Assembly: GCA_001564255.1 (NCBI GenBank)
Contig: LKNC01000168.1
Coordinates: 1-6,320 of the forward strand
Length of the DNA: 6,320 nucleotides
Reading direction: 5' to 3'
From: Natrialbaceae archaeon Tc-Br11_E2g1
GTDB taxonomy: Archaea; Halobacteriota; Halobacteria; Halobacteriales; Natrialbaceae
Each line of letters begins with the position of its first letter. Within the stretch, counting starts at the first letter, position 1. Below the pieces are notes generated by a model. That model did not search any database. It worked only from the letters and a program-made list of their open reading frames with translations, and was not told the DNA's origin. A program made the position numbers and the translations under genes. Below, piece after piece: positions 5,156 to 6,320 of the stretch.

Positions 5156-5892
5156 GCCGACCCCTCCGCTTCGGCGTCGGTGTCGGCGTCCGCCTCCGTC
5201 CCCTCGTCGACGTCGAACTCCGCCGTCGCGAGGTCACGCTCTAGGCCGTCCCGTTCTGCGTACGCGAGCGTGTAGTAATCGCGCTCGTCGATCTCCTCGG
5301 GGTCGTCGGTGACGATCGTCTCACCCTGTTCCATGAAGAGTCGACGGCCAAAGCGGACGTCGTAGCCCGCCTCGGTCAGTTTCCCGTGGGTGGTCGGTGC
5401 GTCGGTGACCTTGAACAGGACCATCCTGTCGGGGCCCGTCGGTGCTGCCCCGCCTGCAGCCTCCCGGAGTGCCAGTCCCGTCCCGGACTCGACCTCGACG
5501 CCGAGGGCGGTGGTGAACGCGGTCATCGCGCTGACCCCGGGGACGACCTCAAGGTCGACGTCGGGGTGGAAGGCCTCGAGCGTCCGTCGCAGGTGGCCAA
5601 ACGTCGAGTAGACGTTGGGGTCGCCGAGGGTGACGAAAGCCACGTCCTTTTCGCGGGCCTGTGCGGCAACCTCCTCGGCGGCTTCCTTCCAGGCACTCCG
5701 CAACTCCTCTGGGTCCCGGGTCATCGGGAACTCCAGGTCGCCCACCACCGATTCGGGAACGTACTCGAGTGCGACCGATCGGGAGAGTCGACCCGGCGAG
5801 TAGACGATCTCGGCGTTCTCGAGGATGCGTTTGCCCTTGACCGTCACGAGTTCCGCGTCGCCGGGGCCGAGGCCGACGCCGTAGACGGTCAC
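5152..5892 (-). CDS. cbiL: Cobalt-factor II / precorrin-2 C20-methyltransferase CbiL
   Basis: Class III (tetrapyrrole-type) SAM methyltransferase that methylates C20 of cobalt-factor II (cobalt-sirohydrochlorin) to give cobalt-factor III, the first methylation after cobalt insertion. The 246 residues show the family landmarks in order: VGLGPGD at residues 6-12, TLGDPNVYSTF at 88-98 (SAM/substrate loop), VPGVSA at 117-122, and YYTLAYAER near residue 210. The start is GTG (5892-5890), chosen because it sits just ahead of the first beta strand, overlaps the cbiT stop as GTGA, and has a GGAGG site 7 nt upstream. Length is typical of the family. The last 20 or so residues are an Asp/Glu/Ala/Thr-rich low-complexity tail encoded by GACGCC-like hexamers, probably a halophilic acidic extension. 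The stop overlaps the cbiF start (ATGA). Confidence 0.95.
   Translation of the reverse strand: MTVYGVGLGPGDAELVTVKGKRILENAEIVYSPGRLSRSVALEYVPESVVGDLEFPMTRDPEELRSAWKEAAEEVAAQAREKDVAFVTLGDPNVYSTFGHLRRTLEAFHPDVDLEVVPGVSAMTAFTTALGVEVESGTGLALREAAGGAAPTGPDRMVLFKVTDAPTTHGKLTEAGYDVRFGRRLFMEQGETIVTDDPEEIDERDYYTLAYAERDGLERDLATAEFDVDEGTEADADTDAEAEGSA
5163..5167 (-). promoter_or_regulatory. Shine-Dalgarno sequence of cbiF
   Basis: GGAGG inside the last codons of cbiL, 7 nt before the cbiF ATG; it supports that start despite the overlap with the cbiL stop. Confidence 0.6.
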
Positions 5893-6320
5893 GCCACCCC
5901 CTCCGAATCCCGGCGGCCGACGATCATGTAGACCGGGTTCTGTGAGTCGAACCCCGTCGCGCCGACGAGTTCGTAGCCGTGGCTGACCTGGAACTGGACG
6001 ACCTCATCTAAGATCTCCCGTTCCCGGAAGGCCTCGACGGCCCGGCCGGCGACCTCGAGACGGGCGACGTTCATCACGATCCGGTCGACGTCCGTCCCGA
6101 CGGCGTGGTCGAGGACGGCCTCGAAGTTTCGGCTCCCGCCGAGGAACAAAGCGTCGGCGTCCTCGGGGAGTCCCTCGGGGGCTTCGGCCTCGCGGACCGT
6201 CACGTCGGCGTCTACCTCGTTGGCCGCGAGGTTCCTCTCGGTGACCTCGAGGCGTTCGGGTTTGCGCTCGATCGCGGTCACGCGACCGGCCCGGCGGGCG
6301 GCCTCGATGGTGACCGAGCC
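5889..6320 (-). CDS. cbiT: Cobalt-precorrin C15-methyltransferase (decarboxylating) CbiT, 3' part
   Basis: SAM-dependent methyltransferase of the anaerobic cobalamin pathway; the family methylates C15 and removes the C12 acetate carboxyl group of cobalt-precorrin-6B/7 in the cytoplasm. The frame is open to the window edge, so the 5' end is missing; 143 residues are visible of a family usually about 180-190 long. The visible part starts inside the class I methyltransferase SAM-binding region (GSVTIEAAR), followed by the acidic strand end VTAIERKPER, then ALFLGGSRNFE, a glycine-rich segment typical of CbiT, and the closing VYMIVGRR strand. An in-frame GTG at 6281-6279 could be mistaken for a start, but the 13 codons upstream encode the conserved glycine-rich motif, so the true start lies beyond 6320. 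The stop overlaps the cbiL start by 4 nt (GTGA). Family assignment is firm; CbiE, usually its partner, is not fused here. Confidence 0.93.
   Translation of the reverse strand, partial: GSVTIEAARRAGRVTAIERKPERLEVTERNLAANEVDADVTVREAEAPEGLPEDADALFLGGSRNFEAVLDHAVGTDVDRIVMNVARLEVAGRAVEAFREREILDEVVQFQVSHGYELVGATGFDSQNPVYMIVGRRDSEGVA
5900..5904 (-). promoter_or_regulatory. Shine-Dalgarno sequence of cbiL
   Basis: GGAGG inside the end of cbiT, 7 nt before the GTG at 5892. It decides for the GTG start, since no ATG is available near the beginning of the conserved domain. Confidence 0.6.

Noticed and set aside
6279..6281. GTG start for a 130-residue CbiT
   Set aside because: The 13 upstream codons in frame encode the conserved SAM-binding segment, so the gene continues beyond the window.

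Overview
The window reads as chromosomal or megaplasmid DNA of a halophilic archaeon (class Halobacteria). It is very GC-rich, the encoded proteins are strongly acidic (many Asp/Glu, few Lys), several genes carry GGAGG-type Shine-Dalgarno sequences, and the gene set matches the haloarchaeal cobalamin (vitamin B12) cluster. Genus cannot be set from the sequence alone.

All genes lie on the minus strand, so transcription runs from base 6320 towards base 1. In that order they are: the 3' part of cbiT (C15 methyltransferase/decarboxylase, cut by the window edge), cbiL (C20 methyltransferase), cbiF (C11 methyltransferase), a 243-bp intergenic stretch with a GC-rich repeat and hairpin, cbiG (lactone-opening hydrolase), cbiH1 and cbiH2 (two different C17-methyltransferase/ring-contraction family proteins), a small [3Fe-4S]-type ferredoxin, a 225-residue protein of unknown function, and the start of cbiX (cobaltochelatase). 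The chain of ATGA/GTGA overlaps and gaps of 2 to 20 bp indicate one operon, possibly re-initiated at cbiG. The plus strand has long open frames, but all are shadows of the real genes.

These genes cover the early, oxygen-independent route to the corrin ring: CbiX inserts cobalt into sirohydrochlorin, then CbiL, CbiH, CbiF and CbiG act in turn to give cobalt-precorrin-5B, and CbiT acts later. CbiD, CbiJ, CbiE, CbiC and CbiA are not in the window.

The unusual content is at the downstream end. CbiH2 has an about 85-residue Ser/Asp-rich extension with four regularly spaced Cys-Gly-Ala units, partly built from an exact 36-bp DNA repeat. The 225-residue protein shows two degenerate LAGLIDADG-like motifs in the order expected of a two-repeat homing-endonuclease fold, which suggests a domesticated protein working with the cobalt-chelation genes. 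The cbiX frame is interrupted by a TGA after codon 72, yet keeps coding CbiX-like sequence beyond it to the window edge.
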